A stretch of 64,000 nucleotides of DNA from Archivesica marissinica. Its lineage: Eukaryota > Mollusca > Bivalvia > Venerida > Vesicomyidae. Position 1 is the first letter of the stretch. Each line of letters starts with the position of its first letter. The notes beneath the pieces were generated by a model. That model saw only the letters and a program-made list of their open reading frames with translations. It searched no databases and was not told the DNA's origin. The DNA lies in assembly GCA_014843695.1 (NCBI GenBank), contig CM026391.1:20963263-21027262 (forward strand), written 5' to 3'. Made by a program: the position numbers and the translations under genes. Below are positions 61,001 through 64,000 of the stretch, in pieces.

Positions 61001-64000
61001 TACCTGAGGGAACTATATGCATACCATACTGAGGGAACTATATGTATACCTGAGGGAACTATATGTATACCATACCTGAGGGAACTATATGTATACCTGA
61101 GGGAACTATATGTATACCATACCTGAGGGAACTATATGTATACCTGAGGGAACTATATGCATACCTGAGGGAACTATATGTATACCATACTGAGGGAACT
61201 ATATGCATACCATACTGAGGGAACTATATGTATACATGAGGGAACTATATGTATACCATACCTGAGGGAACTATATGTATACCTGAGGGAACTATATGTA
61301 TACCATACCTGAGGGAACTATATGCATACCTGAGGGAACTATATGTATACCATACTGAGGGAACTATATGTATACCTGAGGGAACTATATGTATACCTGA
61401 GGGAACTATATGCATACCTGAGGGAACTATATGCATACCATACCTGAGGGAACTATATGTATACCTGAGGGAACTATATGCATACCTGAGGGAACTATAT
61501 GCATACCTGAGGGAACTATATGCATACCTGAGGGAACTATATGCATACCTGAGGGAACTATATGTATACCTGAGGGAACTATATGCATACCTGAGGGAAC
61601 TATATGTATACCTGAGGGAACTATATGTATACCTGAGGGAACTATATGCATACCTGAGGGAACTATATGTATACCTGAGGGAACTATATGTATACCTGAG
61701 GGAACTATATGCATACCTGAGGGAACTATATGCATACCATACCTGAGGGAACTATATGCATACCTGAGGGAACTATATGCATACCTGAGGGAACTATATG
61801 TATACCTGAGGGAACTATATGTATACCTGAGGGAACTATATGTATACCTGAGGGAACTATATGTATACCATACCTGAGGGAACTATATGCATACCTGAGG
61901 GAACTATATGCATACCTGAGGGAACTATATGTATACCTGAGGGAACTATATGCATACCTGAGGGAACTATATGTATACCATACCTGAGGGAACTATATGC
62001 ATACCTGAGGGAACTATATGTATACCTGAGGGAACTATATGTATACCATACCTGAGGGAACTATATGTATACCTGAGGGAACTATATGTATACCATACCT
62101 GAGGGAACTATATGCATACCTGAGGGAACTATATGCATACCTGAGGGAACTATATGTATACCATACCTGAGGGAACTATATGCATACCTGAGGGAACTAT
62201 ATGTATACCTGAGGGAACTATATGCATACCTGAGGGAACTATATGCATACCTGAGGGAACTATATGTATACCTGAGGGAACTATATGTATACCATACCTG
62301 AGGGAACTATATGCATACCTGAGGGAACTATATGTATACCTGAGGGAACTATATGTATACCTGAGGGAACTATATGTATACCTGAGGGAACTATATGTAT
62401 ACCTGAGGGAACTATATGCATACCATACCTGAGGGAACTATATGCATACCTGAGGGAACTATATGTATACCATACCTGAGGGAACTATATGCATACCACA
62501 CCTGAGGGAACTATATGCATACCTGAGGGAACTATATGTGTACCATACCTGAGGGAACTATATGTATACCAAACCTGAGGGAACTATATGCATACCTGAG
62601 GGAACTATATGTGTACCATACCTGAGGGAACTATATGTATACCAAACCTGAGGGAACTATATGCATACCTGAGGGAACTATATGTATACCTGAGGGAACT
62701 ATATGTATACCTGAGGGAACTATATGTGTACCATACCTGAGGGAACTATATGTATACCTGAGGGAACTATATGTATACCATACCTGAGGGAACTATATGT
62801 ATACCTGAGGGAACTATATGTATACCTGAGGGAACTATATGCATACCATACCTGAGGGAACTATATGTATACCTGAGGGAACTATATGTATACCTGAGGG
62901 AACTATATGTATACCATACCTGAGGGAACTATATGTATACCATACCTGAGGGAACTATATGTGTACCATACCTGAGGGAACTATATGTATACCTGAGGGA
63001 ACTATATGTATACCATACCTGAGGGAACTATATGTATACCATACCTGAGGGAACTATATGTATACCTGAGGGAACTATATGTATACCTGAGGGAACTATA
63101 TGTATACCATACCTGAGGGAACTATATACATACCTGAGGGAACTATATGTATACATGAGGGAACTATATGTATACCTGAGGGAACTATATGCATACCATA
63201 CCTGAGGGATCTATATGCATACCACACCTGAGGGAACTATATGTATACCTGAGGGAACTATATGCATACCTGAGGGAATTATATGTATACCTGAGGGAAC
63301 TATATGTATACCATACCTGAGGGAACTATATGTATACCTGAGGGAACTATATGTATACCTGAGGGAACTATATGTATACCTGAGGGAACTATATGTATAC
63401 CTGAGGGAACTATATGCATACCTGAGGGAACTATATGCATACCTGAGGGAACTATATGTATACCTGAGGGAACTATATGCATACCATACCTGAGGGAACT
63501 ATATGTATACCTGAGGGAACTATATGTATACCACACCTGAGGGAACTATATGTGTACCATAACTGAGGGAACTATATGCATACCACACCTGAGGGAACTA
63601 TATGTGTACCATACCTGAGGGAACTATATGCATACCATACCTGAGGGAACTATATGTATACCATACCTGAGGGAACTATATGCATACCATACCTGAGGGA
63701 ACTATATGTATATCTGAGGGAACTATATGTATACCTGAGGGAACTAAATGCATATCTGAGGGAACTATATGCATACCTGAGGGAACTATATGTATACCAT
63801 ACCTGAGGGAACTATATGCATACCATACGTGAGGGAACTATATGCATACCTGAGGGAACTATATGTATACCATACCTGAGGGAACTATATATATATCTGA
63901 GGGAACTATATGTATATCTGAGGGAACTATATGTATACCATACCTGAGGGAACTATATGCATACCATACGTGAGGGAACTATATGCATACCTGAGGGAAC
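55010..64000 (+). repeat. 21/26-bp satellite, ~9 kb, runs off the window
   Basis: Units CTGAGGGAACTATATGYATAC (21 bp), with an optional CATAC linker making 26 bp and rare ATGAGGG, GTGTACC and TATATACA variants. Roughly 390 units by length. Because 21 is a multiple of three, both strands have many 60-180-codon frames (EGTICIP, LRELYAY, IVPSGMH) that restart at each CATAC. They are not genes. Confidence 0.97.

Noticed and set aside
54939..63540. Dozens of 60-183-codon frames on both strands (EGTICIP, LRELYAY, IVPSG repeats)
   Set aside because: Direct translation of the 21-bp satellite, broken at each 5-bp CATAC linker. No gene-like features.

Overview
This window is eukaryotic and most likely from a bivalve mollusc. 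That assignment is an inference from four things: a spliced animal TRIM-NHL gene with GT-AG introns, several tRNA-derived SINE families with shared LINE-like tails, abundant MITEs, and very heavy minisatellite content. There are no operons, Shine-Dalgarno sites or prokaryotic genes. By summing my own intervals, roughly 37 kb of the 63 kb of called sequence is tandem repeat, and most of the rest is transposon-derived. A run of exactly 1,000 N (7353-8352) is a scaffold gap between two unrelated arrays.

One protein-coding gene is well supported, on the minus strand at 18403-25572. It has four coding exons with consistent phases and encodes a 777-residue TRIM2/TRIM3-type E3 ubiquitin ligase (RING, B-box1-like, B-box2, coiled coil, filamin, NHL propeller). 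A 5' UTR exon probably lies further upstream, because the first coding exon is preceded by a splice acceptor. All three introns and both flanks carry tandem arrays or mobile elements.

Layout. 1-2 kb: SINE, MITE and SINE tail. 2-7.35 kb: AT-rich array interrupted by a 990-bp palindromic element with an 8-bp target duplication. 7.35-8.35 kb: gap. 8.35-16.8 kb: four minisatellites separated by MITEs and SINEs. 16.8-18.4 kb: a 43-bp array descended from the gene's last exon. 18.4-25.6 kb: the TRIM2/3 gene, with a miniature LTR element in intron 2. 25.6-26.6 kb: an array that repeats the exon-1 splice acceptor, then a 32-bp G-rich array. 27.2-33.3 kb: a 19-bp array. 33.4-55 kb: a mixture of SINEs, TTAA-type MITEs, mariner-type MITEs, nested insertions and about 15 short arrays. 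55 kb to the window end: a 21/26-bp array.

The most interesting theme is that several arrays can be traced to a local parent sequence. These parents are the terminal coding exon of the gene (43-bp array), its exon-1 splice acceptor (54-bp array), the end of a mariner-type MITE (35-bp array), the interior of a dispersed transposon copy (37-bp array), and an incipient duplication of a TTAA MITE end. Most long open frames here are artefacts of tandem repetition and are not annotated as genes.
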